Below, piece by piece: positions 7,838-17,811 of a DNA stretch of 64,000 nt (position 1 is its first letter; each line of letters opens with the position of its first letter). A program made the position numbers and the translations under genes. The notes beneath the pieces were generated by a model. The model ran no database searches and was not told the origin of the DNA. It was given only the letters and a program-made list of their open reading frames with translations. Source of the DNA: Hyaloraphidium curvatum (Eukaryota; Monoblepharomycota; Hyaloraphidiomycetes; Hyaloraphidiales; Hyaloraphidiaceae); contig JAIVFI010000035.1 in the NCBI GenBank assembly GCA_025558095.1, positions 124,001 to 188,000 on the forward strand. Reading direction: 5' to 3'.

Positions 7838-10136
7838 ATGGCAAGTGCGGACGCTGTCGCGCCTGTGCCGGGCCCGCAGCATGTGCCGTCGTCGGCCTGG
7901 CGAGTGCCACCATCGTTCACGCCCCCCTGAGCTTCCTCTGAACTAAGCCGGTAGCGTGTCATGCTGGAAGGACCGCAAGAAGTGCCTCTTCCCGCCGGGT
8001 GCCATGGCATGCGAGCGGTGTCAGAAGCTGCAGCGCGCGTGCGAGCGGCGGCAAGCGCGGCGCACAAGGGCCGGGTCGGCCCCTGTCTTGCCGTCGAGCG
8101 GTTTGGAGTCGGATAGCCCGGAAAGCGACTCGGACCTGCCGCATGTGCTGTTGCTCAAGACAGATAACAGGACCCGGCTACCAAAGGAGGTGCGGGACAG
8201 GGCCCTGCGCGACTCTGGTGGGCTCGCTGGTGATTTCCAAGTGTATCTCTCCCATTCCCCTCGCCTAACCTGCTCCTGTTCCCGGTTCAACCCCGCTCCG
8301 AACTAACGACCACTTCCTCCCTGGGTCCAGCCTCCGCGAACCTTGGTTTGGCCACCTTTTGGGAGGACTTGCACCCGACCATCCCCATTGTGCACAAAAC
8401 GACTTTCGAAGCTGCCCTGGGTTCCCCATCGTGCCCTATCTACCGTCAACCCCCGCAGGCCTTAGCCTTTGCCATGGCAGCGTGTGGCATTCTGTACTGC
8501 CACACGCTGCCCAATGACGACCGCATTGTGCGCTCGGCCTCGCTCAGTGACGCCGCCTACACCCTCGTCTCTTCGTCCTACGACCCGGCCACCCCTGCTT
8601 CGGGCATAACGGACCTAGAAGCCGCGCAGGTTTTTGTCCTACTGGTGCATGCTCTGGCGCCACGCGGGGACGCGTGCGACACTGGGGCTCTGTTACGCAA
8701 GGCGGTAGCAGCCGCGGAGAGGATGTTGCCCCAGCCCCTGCACGGCACGCTGAGGTTCGCGCACCTGTCGTTGCCGACAGGGGCTGCGGAGTGGGTGCAG
8801 GCCGAGATGATGCTGCGGACGTACATACTCGTAGCTTCGTTGGACGTGTTGGTGGACTGACTTCCGCGGCTGGCGGCGAACGGGTGTCCTGACGGTCCGT
8901 ACCGTCAATGCAGATCCTTGGCCCTTCAAGCGCACCGCTGCCCGCACGCGACGTACTTTGGCGACAGCTATATACCCCTCCCGCACCACGACTCGCTCTT
9001 CGACCACCCTGATCGGCAGCTCGCTCACTCTTGTCTCACTCTCCCCCCGGCCGCTGTTCGCCCCGCGTCTTTCCTACTAGACCCCCGGCCCGAGGCGTGT
9101 CCTGCACTGGTTCTACAGTTCGTAGGCCCAGCTCTCTCTCGCCGCGCATCACACCTTGCCCTCCGGATGCTCGCGACTTTTGTTGGCGTGCTCTGCGCCC
9201 GTACGACAGGATTTGCGCGTGCGCAGGGGCTTGATCCGTTGCACGTGGCAGCACTGCCCGACGACAAGCGTCACGCGGACGAGCGGACGCTCGCTGCCCA
9301 TATCGCCCTCCTCACTGCCCTCGGCCGATCGATCCCGGCGTCATTCCCACGGCTGTACGCCTTCGCGCTGGAGCGCGGCGACGCATCGCCGTTCCTAGCT
9401 GATGCTCAGCTTCACTTTTCTCACCCCGCTCACGCGGCCGGGTTTCTCGCCTCGGTGGCGTGCGCGGCAACGGGATGCATGCACGCTGTCCTGGTGGGGT
9501 GCCGCCCCGAGTCACACACCGACCCGCACCTCTGGACCGCACCGGAGTTCACCGCCATCCTTGCCGATGCCGCGTTATTCATGCGCATGCTGCGTTCTAC
9601 AGGAGGAAATGGTTTTGGCTGCGACGCAGTGCCACACGTCGTGCGGGCCGGCGCGCTGGCGTTGGCAGGAAGGAAGCTGCTGGTGCGGGCAGGCAGTGCG
9701 GAAGGGGATCCGGGACATTTCGTGGCGGATATCAGGACGGCTGAAGAGTTCCTGAAGATGTGGGGCTCCAGATATGGTGGTCTCGGTGGGTAGCATGCCG
9801 TTGCTACATGGAACTGCGCGGTTTGACACCCCTAAAGCCCGCCTGGTGGCCGACGATTTCCACGCCGCCGCTAGCGAGCTCCTTCACACAGTGCCCCCAT
9901 CCTCCTTTCCCCCTGCCTTTCCGCGCTCCCCATACACAATGTTACCTAACCCCGCCGCCTCAGTCTCTCCTAGATTGGGCCTCTCCGCTTCCAGCATCGT
10001 CTCAGTGCAAGAGGAGGCCCAGTATCCAATGGGCCTCCGCACGGCGTTGGTGCAGTGGGACGACGCGAAACAGGCGCAGAGCTTCCTGGACGTGCAGGCG
10101 GCAGCGGACAGATTGCTCGCAGCATGGGCGTGTTGA
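7838..10136 (+). CDS. Zn2Cys6 fungal transcription factor, paralogue A
   Basis: Five exons can be read: 7838-7899, 7955-8229, 8331-8847, 8914-9776 and 9838-10136, giving about 671 residues. The first intron splits the first zinc-ligand codon. Joined, the text reads C21-x2-C24-x6-C31-x8-C40-x2-C43-x6-C50, an exact Zn2Cys6 binuclear cluster for binding DNA. A Ser/Asp-rich linker follows. From exon 3 comes the fungal-specific regulatory domain, starting FWEDLHPTIPIVHKTTF and including LEAAQVFVLLVHALAP. The first intron uses a GC donor (GCGAGT); the others use GT. Exon 3 is exactly as long (517 bases) as in paralogue B and the introns fall at matching sites. Exon 5 carries an extra 90 bases of Pro-rich coding sequence relative to B. 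This is likely a nuclear regulator; its targets are unknown. Confidence 0.75.
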
Positions 10137-10743
10137 ATCACAGACCCAGCTGAGCGTCCTGCTGCTCCTCTGCGATGGCTGCGGCAAGCGAGGCGTCGCG
10201 TGCGACTGGCCCCCGCCAGCAATTGCCGGCCCCGGATCCGCGGGTGCAAGCGTAACCCCGAGCTTTAGCGCGTCGCCGATGCTCACCGCGCCGCCCTTCG
10301 TCAATTCCATCTCGCTACGCAACGCAGGTCGCCCTTGCAATCGGTGGTCGTCACGCGGGTGCTTGAAGACCGACCCGAGAATAGAGTCTATGGATCCAGC
10401 CGGGCTTTTGCAATTGAAACCATCCCGCCTGTTGTCTTACAAAGCAAGCAGGATCAGAGATCGGTCGGGCCCAGAAGGGCCTAGGCGGCGGGAATTGAAC
10501 CACCGGCCCAGGCCCTGGCCGCAGCTCCTACTAAGAACGCCTCTGGCGCCGGACCAACTTTCGCGGGGATCATCGGTCAGTCCGGAATCCGCTTCCCAAT
10601 GAAGGGCATGTTGGCTCTGGTCTTTGAGGGATGCGCGACAGAGATTGCAAAGGGCGACATCCGATCGCCCAAGTGTGTGGTTTCCGTTTTGCCGCTTCAC
10701 TCCCCGGTGCACCCAACCCGCAGAAACCGAAGGATCGAAACAA
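10137..10743. other. Spacer between cassettes A and B
   Basis: About 600 bases with no gene that I can support. A minus-strand GGTTCAATTCCCGCC at about 10485-10500 resembles a tRNA T-arm/B box, but there is no matching A box or acceptor stem. The region is probably the promoter of the cassette B CPHG gene. Confidence 0.35.
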
Positions 10744-11142
10744 ATGCGGGACGCCGGACCGGCAGCGGAAGCAGCCCCCACGTCGGCTCCAGTCGTCGCA
10801 ACCCATTCTCCCGAGCGCCCTTCCGCCTTCACGGTAGCGTCCCTCCCGACCTTCCGCGCCTCGCCGCCGGCCGTGCAGCCTTCATTCCACGCCCTGGCGA
10901 GCACCACACTACCGCCGTTCCGCCGCAACGGTACGGACGTTCTGCGGACGTTCTTCGCCGACGCGCTGCCGGATGCGCACCGCCCGGACGCCGCGCCATG
11001 CCCCCATGGTGTTACGGGCAAAAGGCAGATTTGCCCCGCCTGTCACCTCACCTTCGCTACGGACATATGGATTGACTCGGACGTCGAAGACGACGCTTTG
11101 CTATCCTGCTCAGGAGATCTGCGTTCGAACAGCTGCCTTTGA
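10744..11142 (+). CDS. CPHG-family small Cys/His protein (cassette B)
   Basis: The 132-residue product starts MRDAGPAAEA; an in-frame ATG at 10624 is less likely. The conserved core is FRRNGTDVLRTFFADALPDA, then PCPHGVTGKRQICPAC, then an acidic WIDSDVEDD segment. The block from PPFRRNG to EDD is close to cassette A, while the N-terminus has drifted. That is the pattern of purifying selection on the core. Three Cys and one His are spaced as a possible small zinc site. The gene lies about 340 bases upstream of Zn2Cys6 paralogue B. Whether it is independent or a 5' exon of that gene is open, because the frame ends in a stop well before the factor's start. Confidence 0.5.
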   Translation: MRDAGPAAEAAPTSAPVVATHSPERPSAFTVASLPTFRASPPAVQPSFHALASTTLPPFRRNGTDVLRTFFADALPDAHRPDAAPCPHGVTGKRQICPACHLTFATDIWIDSDVEDDALLSCSGDLRSNSCL

Positions 11143-11479
11143 AGGCGCCGTTCAGAAACCTGGAACGAAGAATAGGGCCGCTGTACTCCAATCACTCTTC
11201 TCGGGGCTTTAACCTGCGCCCCACACGATTATTGTTGGGAGGAAAGGAAGAAGGAGGAAGCGAAGCAAACACCAGGGCAGCATAGACTAGTTGTAAATCC
11301 GCGGCCGACCTCCTCACAGAGTCATGTGCTTCGTCATTCATTGACACACGAGATGTTCGTGCCTACCTTTTGAGATTCGTGGAGCAACCTCAGTATGACG
11401 GGCCACTTTGATAGTGTTTCCAAGGCTGCGCATCCGGTATCAAGGTAGGGTTGTCATGCGCCACCCAAAACCGCCCGAC
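11143..11479. other. Intergenic region upstream of Zn2Cys6 paralogue B
   Basis: About 335 bases without a supported coding segment. It includes purine-rich GGAGGAAAGGAAGAAGG near 11239 and is probably the promoter/5' leader of the factor gene. Confidence 0.35.
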
Positions 11480-13652
11480 ATGAGCGACGCACACTCAACA
11501 AAGCTGTCCGGCTCGCCCAGGGCTACGTCGTCAGCCTGGTCCGTACCGCCAGCGTTCCCGTCCCGTCTTTCTCTGAACGGTTGTGGCAGCATCTCATGTC
11601 GGAAACACCGCAAGAAGTGCGTGTTTATCGCGGGCGCGACCAAGTGCGCACGGTGTCAGACGCTGCAGCGCCGTTGCGAGCTGCGAAAGCACGCGCAGGA
11701 TTCAAAGGACCATGGACACCAGGCAATGTCTTCGACGGAGTCGGCCGAGTTGGAGGACAAGGTCGCTGGCGGTCCGGTGCCACCGCTTGCCGCGCTACAC
11801 ACGCAGGATGAGCCGCTTAGCGCCCCGGGTGACGAGCTTGCCGGTAGGACTACTGCCTTGCTGACGGGCCTCCATCCCTTTAATCTCCGCGCTGCAATTT
11901 GAATCGACTACACTCGCTGCGACTCAGTCTCCATGGATATCGGCCTCGCCACCTTCTGGGAGAGACTGCACCCGACGATCCCCATCGTGCACAGGACAAC
12001 ATTCAACGCCGCCATGGCCTCCTCAACCTGCCCCATCTACCACCAACGACCGCGGGCCCTCGCCTTTGCCATGGCCTCCTGCGGTATCCTTTACTGCTCC
12101 GCGTTACCAAGCGACGACCGCGTTTTGCGCTCTACGGCACTCAGCGACGCAGCCTCCGATGTCATCGCCTCCGCCTACGACCGGGCGGCCCCGATCTCGG
12201 GCATGACGAACCTTGAAGCCGCGCAGGCTGCGGCCTTGCTGGTGCAAGCACTAGCGCCACAAGGCCATGCGCACCGCGCAGGGCTCCTGCTACGCACCGC
12301 AGTGGGAGCGGTAGAGCGCATGTTGCCGCGGCATTCGTGGGGTACGCCCAGGTTCGCGCACTTGGCAACTTCAACGGGGACCGTCGAGTGGGTGGAACAT
12401 GAAATGACACTTCGGACCTACATCCTCGTGGCTTCGCTTGACGTGTCGGTAGACCCATTGTTCCTAGATGGGGCTGTTGCATTGCTGACGTTCCCGCAGG
12501 TCCTTCTCAATTCAGGCGCACCGCCATTCATACGCGACGTACTTCGACACTGGCTATATGCCCCTCCCGCGACACGACTCTCTCTTCGACCAACCCGACC
12601 CCCTCTACAGGTGTACCATCCCACCCCTTCCTCCGGCATTCGTCGACCCAGCCCCTCTTCTACGTAAGCCCCGGCCAGAGACGTTCACTGCGCTCATCGC
12701 CCAGTTCGTGGGCCCGGCCCTTTCTTATCGCGCGTCACACTTTGCACTACGACTGCTCACAGTGCTTTGCAGTGTGCTCTGCGCCCAATTGACAGGTTTT
12801 GCACGTTCAAATGGGGTCGATCCGCTGCGCGCTGTCGCGCTACCCGACAGTGACCGCGACACACACGAGAGCGCGTTCGCCTCCCATGCTGCTCTCCTGG
12901 TAGCCCTCGGCAGAGCAATTGCATCCACCTTTCCCGATTCTTACGGGACCGCGCTTGCCCGTGGCGACGCAACGACCTTCCTTGCCGATGAGGGCCGGTA
13001 CTTTTCTCACCACGCGCACGCGACCGCCTTCCTTGCCTCTGCGGCTGGCGCGGCGGCGGGAAGCATGAACACGCTCCTAGTGGGATGCGACCGCGCCTCG
13101 GGCACCGACCAGCGGCTCTGGACAGCCCCGGTGTTCGCTTCCATTCTCGCCGACGCCGCGCTGTTCATGCGTACACTGCGGTCGGCAGGAGGCGAACTCT
13201 TCGGGCTTTTCGACTTGGTGCCACACGTCGTGCGGGCCGGGGCGTTGGCGCTAGCGGGCAGGAGGCTGGTATGGGGAGCATGTGACAGAGCAGGTCAGGC
13301 GGACAACAGTGATCCAGGCGATTTCGTGGCCGACATCAGGACAGCGGAGGGGTTTTTGGAAGCTTCGGCGGTGAGCCACGGTGGCGTTGGTGAATGACTC
13401 GTAGCCGTGACTTGGGCGAGCATGCTGACTGTCCTTCCTCCAGCTCGCCTGGTGGCCGACGAATTCCGCGCCGCCGCTAATGAGCTCCTTCGGCTGCAGT
13501 CCTCAAACTCTGCGAGCACATTTGATGAAGTCGAACCACTGCCACTAGGTATTCGCTTGGCGCTGGCACGGTGGGACGATGCGAAGCAGGGGCAGAGCTT
13601 CCTGGAGGTGCAGGCGGCTGCAGATTGGTTGCTCTTCGCGTGGGCTTGTTGA
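11480..13652 (+). CDS. Zn2Cys6 fungal transcription factor, paralogue B
   Basis: Five exons, 11480-11538, 11590-11843, 11928-12444, 12500-13380 and 13444-13652, give about 639 residues. The 51-base first intron has a GT donor (GTCCGT) and splits the codon of the first zinc ligand. Spliced, the cluster is C20-x2-C23-x6-C30-x8-C39-x2-C42-x6-C49. The fungal-specific regulatory domain begins FWERLHPTIPIVHRTTF. Exon-exon junctions match paralogue A in position and phase: after the acidic linker, after SLDV, and before ARLVADEF. The protein should bind DNA, often at CGG-type half sites, and regulate a pathway not revealed here. It is the downstream half of a duplicated CPHG-plus-factor cassette. 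All five exons are open, with no sign of decay. Confidence 0.78.
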
Positions 13653-13774
13653 ACTACGGGGGGCCAACCCGTCCTGGACCTCAAATTGGAAGCGGCCTTG
13701 CCTCATGAGCCGCCTACTCGGGCTCCGGACCTTGAAGCCACTCGCCGACCAGCGCGGTCACACGAGACTCGCAG

Positions 13775-13933
13775 GATGAGACCTGCGCGGAGTGTCACAA
13801 CGCCTATGCCGCCGACATTTGCATCGACTCGGACGGCGAGGACGACGCTCTGCTGCCAGTAGCCGCCACGGGCGACCTGCAATCGGACACTTCTGCTTCG
13901 TCCAGGGGTTCTTCCAACCAGGCCCCACGGTGA
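13775..13933 (+). pseudogene. CPHG-family C-terminal fragment (third cassette remnant)
   Basis: The frame reads DETCAECHNAYAADICIDSD and continues with GEDDALLP and a Ser-rich tail to a stop at 13931. It matches the C-x-x-C and acidic part of the cassette A protein. The upstream half, with the CPHG motif, is not found in any nearby frame. It follows paralogue B just as a third cassette would begin, so it is best read as the remains of another tandem copy. Confidence 0.5.
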
Positions 13934-14015
13934 TAAATGACAGGGGATGGGTGGGCGGACTCCAACACGCCGGAGAAAGACGCCTTGACAGGAAGACAAG
14001 AATAGATTGAATAGA

Positions 14016-16451
14016 TTACCAGAAGGCCCTCAAATTGGGCAGGTTCCCTTGCTCCCCCATATTAATCATGTCCACCAGGGTAAGCGACGGCCGGCGCTCA
14101 GTGGATGCTGCCTCCAGCTCCGGATCGAAAGGCGCAAGCTGCGACCGCGCAGGGTACTGTTCCTTGCTATAGGTCAGCTCCACGGTGACGACGGGATCAA
14201 ACGTGACGCGCTTGTGGCGTACATCCCCCTCCCCCTTGTCCGTCAGCCTCATCTGCCTCGTATCGTCCGGCAGCCGCGCCAAGGGGTCGGGATCGTCCTC
14301 CTCCACCATTCCCGTCCCAGACTCCGAAGCCGTTGCAGTGCCCGAGTCGCTCGCTGTGGTGCAGATCCAGCAGTGCCCGCTATCGGCCACGTTGCCATGC
14401 GGGCACCGCTGTGCCATCTTGCGCGCAAGCTTCAGCATTTCCAAGTCTGCCAGGGAAAGGCGGCATTCCTCCCCGCTCACGAGGGCACGCAGAAGTACGC
14501 GAACGGCCTGGTGAGATTCACCGCCGCAGACTTCAATATACCGAAGGCAGTCCTCGACATCGCGGACGAGCGACGAGTGCACCTCGGCCGCGCGGGCAAG
14601 ATCTGCGGGGGAAGCGCCCGCGAGAAGCTCGCGGAAGCGGCCTAAAACGAGTATGTGCACCCAGGCCGCCTGGGTGGCCGAATAGAGAAGACCAGCGTTG
14701 AGGATGTTGGCGCTTAACTCCTCGGGGGTGCATGCGGCGACAAAAGCGCGGACGATGGAGGCGATGCTTGTGGCGGTGGCCGAGGCCGAGGAGAAAGCTC
14801 GGGAGCCCAGCCAGAGGTCGAACTCGAACCTTGACGACAAATGCGATGTGGCGTTCTCCTGCACGCTGATTGCCGAGTGGGCGACGTCTGTGCTGGGTTC
14901 CGGTATGATGACGCTCATGCCGCTGGTCCGGCCGACGCACACAAAGCCAAAGATCAGCATTACGGCGCCCCTGGGCAGATGAGGGAATTCGATGCACAGC
15001 TCGCCGAGGTCGCCTCTGTTGATGGCCGCGGCGACTTTGGGCGGCAGCGCAGCGTCGATTGCACAGACTGCCTCAACGATGAATGCCTGTCTGCGCTTCG
15101 CCTCTTCAAGGTTCGGGTTGCGCATTACGCGGGTGTTGAAGTCGTCCGACATGACGTCGCGCGCGATCGTGCCGGCTTGAATTCCGTCGGCGATGATCAG
15201 GTCGATGGGCGTAAGATCACATTCATCTTTGAGCCACCAACGGAAAGCGGTGCTCTTCGACCCCATGTAGAGCATGAGAGTGCCGAGGAAAATCATGCTG
15301 TTTTCGCGGATGCCCGTGACGAATCGTTGCAATACAGGTACACGTTCTGCCGGGTCCGGGAGCGGTTGGGCTGTGGCGTCAAAGCCACGGAAGAACTGTG
15401 CGCACGTCAGGGGGGCGGCCTTCGCCAGGAGCCAGTTGGGCAAGGCCGAGGCGCGCCGACGGTCTTGCGGCGGGCCTAGTGCGATTATCCACTCCACAGG
15501 CGCGGGCATGGGTGCGTTCGGGAAGTCAAGGTGCGGCTCAACGGATGGGATCCCGTCCATCTGCATAGCGAGCCAGCTGTCTAGCATGCTGGCGTTCCAG
15601 CAGGCGCTGATGAACACCTGATCCAACGTCCATTGGTCCTGGTCCACCGTCGAGGCTGACGCCGGGATCCCTGTGCGGCGGTAGATGTTGAATATCTGCC
15701 GCAGATACGAGCGGGCCACTGGAACTCTGGCCATCATCAAGTCGGCAAAATTGGCCGCCACGAACAATGAGTCGACGATTGCGGTGGTGCGTATGGTTCG
15801 CACGTCCTCGCCCCGGTCAGCGCGCAGCCAGAAATCACGCAGGGAACTGCGCAGCGTACGGTCGTACTGTGCCTCCAGCTTGTCTGCCAGCTCGCCGAGA
15901 GAGATATCCGGATGGTACGATGCGTCTGCCGGATCGGCGCCCCGCAGGAGTGGGCCCCGGGTGCCAATCCACTCTACGGCGGCAGTCCAAATCGAGGAGG
16001 CGTACAACTGCGCGAAGCGCGGGTCGACGTGGGCGGAAGAACCTCCCAGTCGTCCCCCGATGGCGGCCACCACGGTGCGCGGGTGCGCCGTGATGCCGGC
16101 GGGCATCGCGGCAAACACAAATTCAACCGCGCGGACAAGTCTAGACGACGTCAAATGGACGTCTTCACCGACGCCCGCGACTACCGGCGGTAGCGAGAGG
16201 TCCCGGTCACGCGGCCGACCCCGCGACCGTGCCCGCGACCGCGCCCGTTCCGCCGCGCGTTGGTCGCCATGACTACACGTGCCCGGGCTCGCCAGCTCCT
16301 GGAAACCGCGGTAGTGCCCCTCCGGCGGCGCGGCCCCGTCCATCAGAAAGCCGAGGTGGTTTCCGGACCAGCGCATCCGGACCCTCCAGGTCGGATTATC
16401 CCCATCCCTAATACGGCCAACCCGAAAGGCCCATGGAAGTCCGGAAAGCAC
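14016..16451 (-). CDS. Fungal transcription-factor-like protein with C-terminal CPHG and RVxF motifs
   Basis: A single frame of 811 codons runs from the first ATG (16451); MDGAAPPEGHY at 16343 is an alternative start and upstream exons are possible. No Zn2Cys6 cluster is visible. The middle resembles the fungal-specific factor regulatory domain: FAQLYASSIWTAAVEWIG, then an R-rich helix, then FISACWNASMLDSWLAMQM. Near residue 700 there is RCPHGNVADSGHCWIC, a C-P-H-G-x(6)-C-x-x-C motif like that of the CPHG family. The C-terminus contains KRVTF, a match to the RVxF docking motif for protein phosphatase 1, followed by a TYSKEQYPARS stretch. The gene is convergent with the cassettes. Its role may be regulatory without direct DNA contact; that is inference. 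Confidence 0.55.
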   Translation of the reverse strand: MLSGLPWAFRVGRIRDGDNPTWRVRMRWSGNHLGFLMDGAAPPEGHYRGFQELASPGTCSHGDQRAAERARSRARSRGRPRDRDLSLPPVVAGVGEDVHLTSSRLVRAVEFVFAAMPAGITAHPRTVVAAIGGRLGGSSAHVDPRFAQLYASSIWTAAVEWIGTRGPLLRGADPADASYHPDISLGELADKLEAQYDRTLRSSLRDFWLRADRGEDVRTIRTTAIVDSLFVAANFADLMMARVPVARSYLRQIFNIYRRTGIPASASTVDQDQWTLDQVFISACWNASMLDSWLAMQMDGIPSVEPHLDFPNAPMPAPVEWIIALGPPQDRRRASALPNWLLAKAAPLTCAQFFRGFDATAQPLPDPAERVPVLQRFVTGIRENSMIFLGTLMLYMGSKSTAFRWWLKDECDLTPIDLIIADGIQAGTIARDVMSDDFNTRVMRNPNLEEAKRRQAFIVEAVCAIDAALPPKVAAAINRGDLGELCIEFPHLPRGAVMLIFGFVCVGRTSGMSVIIPEPSTDVAHSAISVQENATSHLSSRFEFDLWLGSRAFSSASATATSIASIVRAFVAACTPEELSANILNAGLLYSATQAAWVHILVLGRFRELLAGASPADLARAAEVHSSLVRDVEDCLRYIEVCGGESHQAVRVLLRALVSGEECRLSLADLEMLKLARKMAQRCPHGNVADSGHCWICTTASDSGTATASESGTGMVEEDDPDPLARLPDDTRQMRLTDKGEGDVRHKRVTFDPVVTVELTYSKEQYPARSQLAPFDPELEAASTERRPSLTLVDMINMGEQGNLPNLRAFW

Positions 16452-16752
16452 AGATGTGCCGATAGTCTATCTGAGTGAGGACAATGCTGCGCTGGGAGAT
16501 GCCGGAAACAACATGGTACACGCGCGAGACGTGCGCCGGCGCCCCATCGGCTTTCGTATGCGCAAACACCGAGTACTGGAGCAACTGTCGAGACCACAGG
16601 CGGATTCGAGGTCGCTCTTTCCAAACGGCTCGTCGGTGACACCTTCTTCCCAGGTGGGTAGCCACAATCAACAGTATCGCCTTCGCAGTGCACAGGCTGG
16701 GGGTTCCTATGGTAGCCTCCCACGGCGCAATCGGGTACGGCGGGAGGGGAAG

Positions 16753-17430
16753 CTACACTATCTGCTGGTGGATTACAGCTGCGTTGGCCTGCCGGCGGGG
16801 TCGGGGTGGCTGTCGCGGCGTAAGAGTACCGCCGGGGCAGTACTCCATGACCTTGGTAAAGGGCGACCTTGTTTCAAAGCACTCAAAGAGGCGAACCAGA
16901 TGTGGGTGTCCAGCGTGCGAGCGCACGGCCGCGAAGAGGGCCCGCATATAGCGCTCCATGACGTCCACGGACTCAAGCGAGAACTGGAGGTTGCCGCCGG
17001 CGAGGTGCAGGCTGGCCTGTGGTGCTTTAGGGCGCGCCTTGAAGATAGATTTGACGGCGACGCATTCTCCCCACGGGCTGACACACAGCCGCACGGTGCC
17101 CTCTGCGCCAGCGCCGAGCACGTGGATGTCCCTGAACTCCTTTTTGCAGATTTCGGCGCGTTTTTTGGTGCGGGGAGCGGTAGCCAATGGTGGGATGTTT
17201 GCGCCTTCAGCGTGGGCAACCAGCCAGGGACAAGTCGCACCTTGCGCCTCCGTCGCCCGTGCTCGTAAACTCTATCCCGCTGATCAGGCGATAGCGAAAC
17301 GCCGTTTGCCGCCGTGACCGACCCGCGGCCCCCGAGGCCGGTGGGCACGGACCCCCGCCGCCCCGGCTGGGGAAGCTCCCCGTCGCCGGGCGCGCGATCG
17401 TTGTTGTCCGCGCCTCCGTTAATCGCGCAG
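16753..17430 (-). pseudogene. Broken Ser/Thr kinase N-lobe, paralogue of the 17812 gene
   Basis: Two frames on the minus strand together resemble the N-terminal half of the kinase encoded at 17812-19131. The leader (RGSVPTGLGGRGSV, then DQRDRVYEHGRRRRKV) lies in one frame. The glycine loop (LGAGAEGTVRLCVSPWGE), VAVK lysine and HPHLVRLFECFETRSPFTK lie in another. The match ends after YCPGGTL; no catalytic loop or C-lobe follows. There is thus at least one frame change and a lost C-lobe. It is head-to-head with the intact copy, suggesting an inverted duplication followed by decay. An alternative is that C-lobe exons were missed, but I find no HRD motif to the left. Confidence 0.55.
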
Positions 17431-17811
17431 AGCGCCATGTCATCGCCGTGTCAGCGGCATTCCGTTTCTGTGTGAAGGGCCTTTCAACTGGGTCCAGACC
17501 ATCAGTCCAGAATTGTCTATCAGAGGGTTCAACCGCGGTCTGCAGACCCTGCCTGGGTTGCGATCTGCACGCTGGCCGGCGATTTCCATCAGTTCCAAGA
17601 AAGGCTCGTGGACATGTAAATGCCATGAACTGTAGGCAACAGGCCGCGGAAATGGTGGCCGTACGGCTTGAGCCAGTCCCCTGGAATACCTGCGGCTTCT
17701 GGCAGGAAGGGGTATCCTGCCTCCCAACTCCAACTAGCGCAGGGACGCCGCATGTCGGTGGAATGGCAACGATGCCGTGCACGATGAAGAGCCGGCGATG
17801 AAGGGACCGCA
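17431..17811. other. Divergent spacer between kinase paralogues
   Basis: About 380 bases between the head-to-head kinase copies. No coding segment can be supported; it probably contains the promoter of the intact gene. Confidence 0.35.

Noticed and set aside
10465-10575. tRNA-like segment on the minus strand (GGTTCAATTCCCGCC)
   Set aside because: No A box, no 7-bp acceptor pairing and an irregular T-arm loop; a chance B-box match is more likely.
11560-11600. Zn2Cys6 with an unusual C-x4-C first pair in paralogue B
   Set aside because: This arises only from reading through the intron; spliced, the spacing is canonical C-x2-C.
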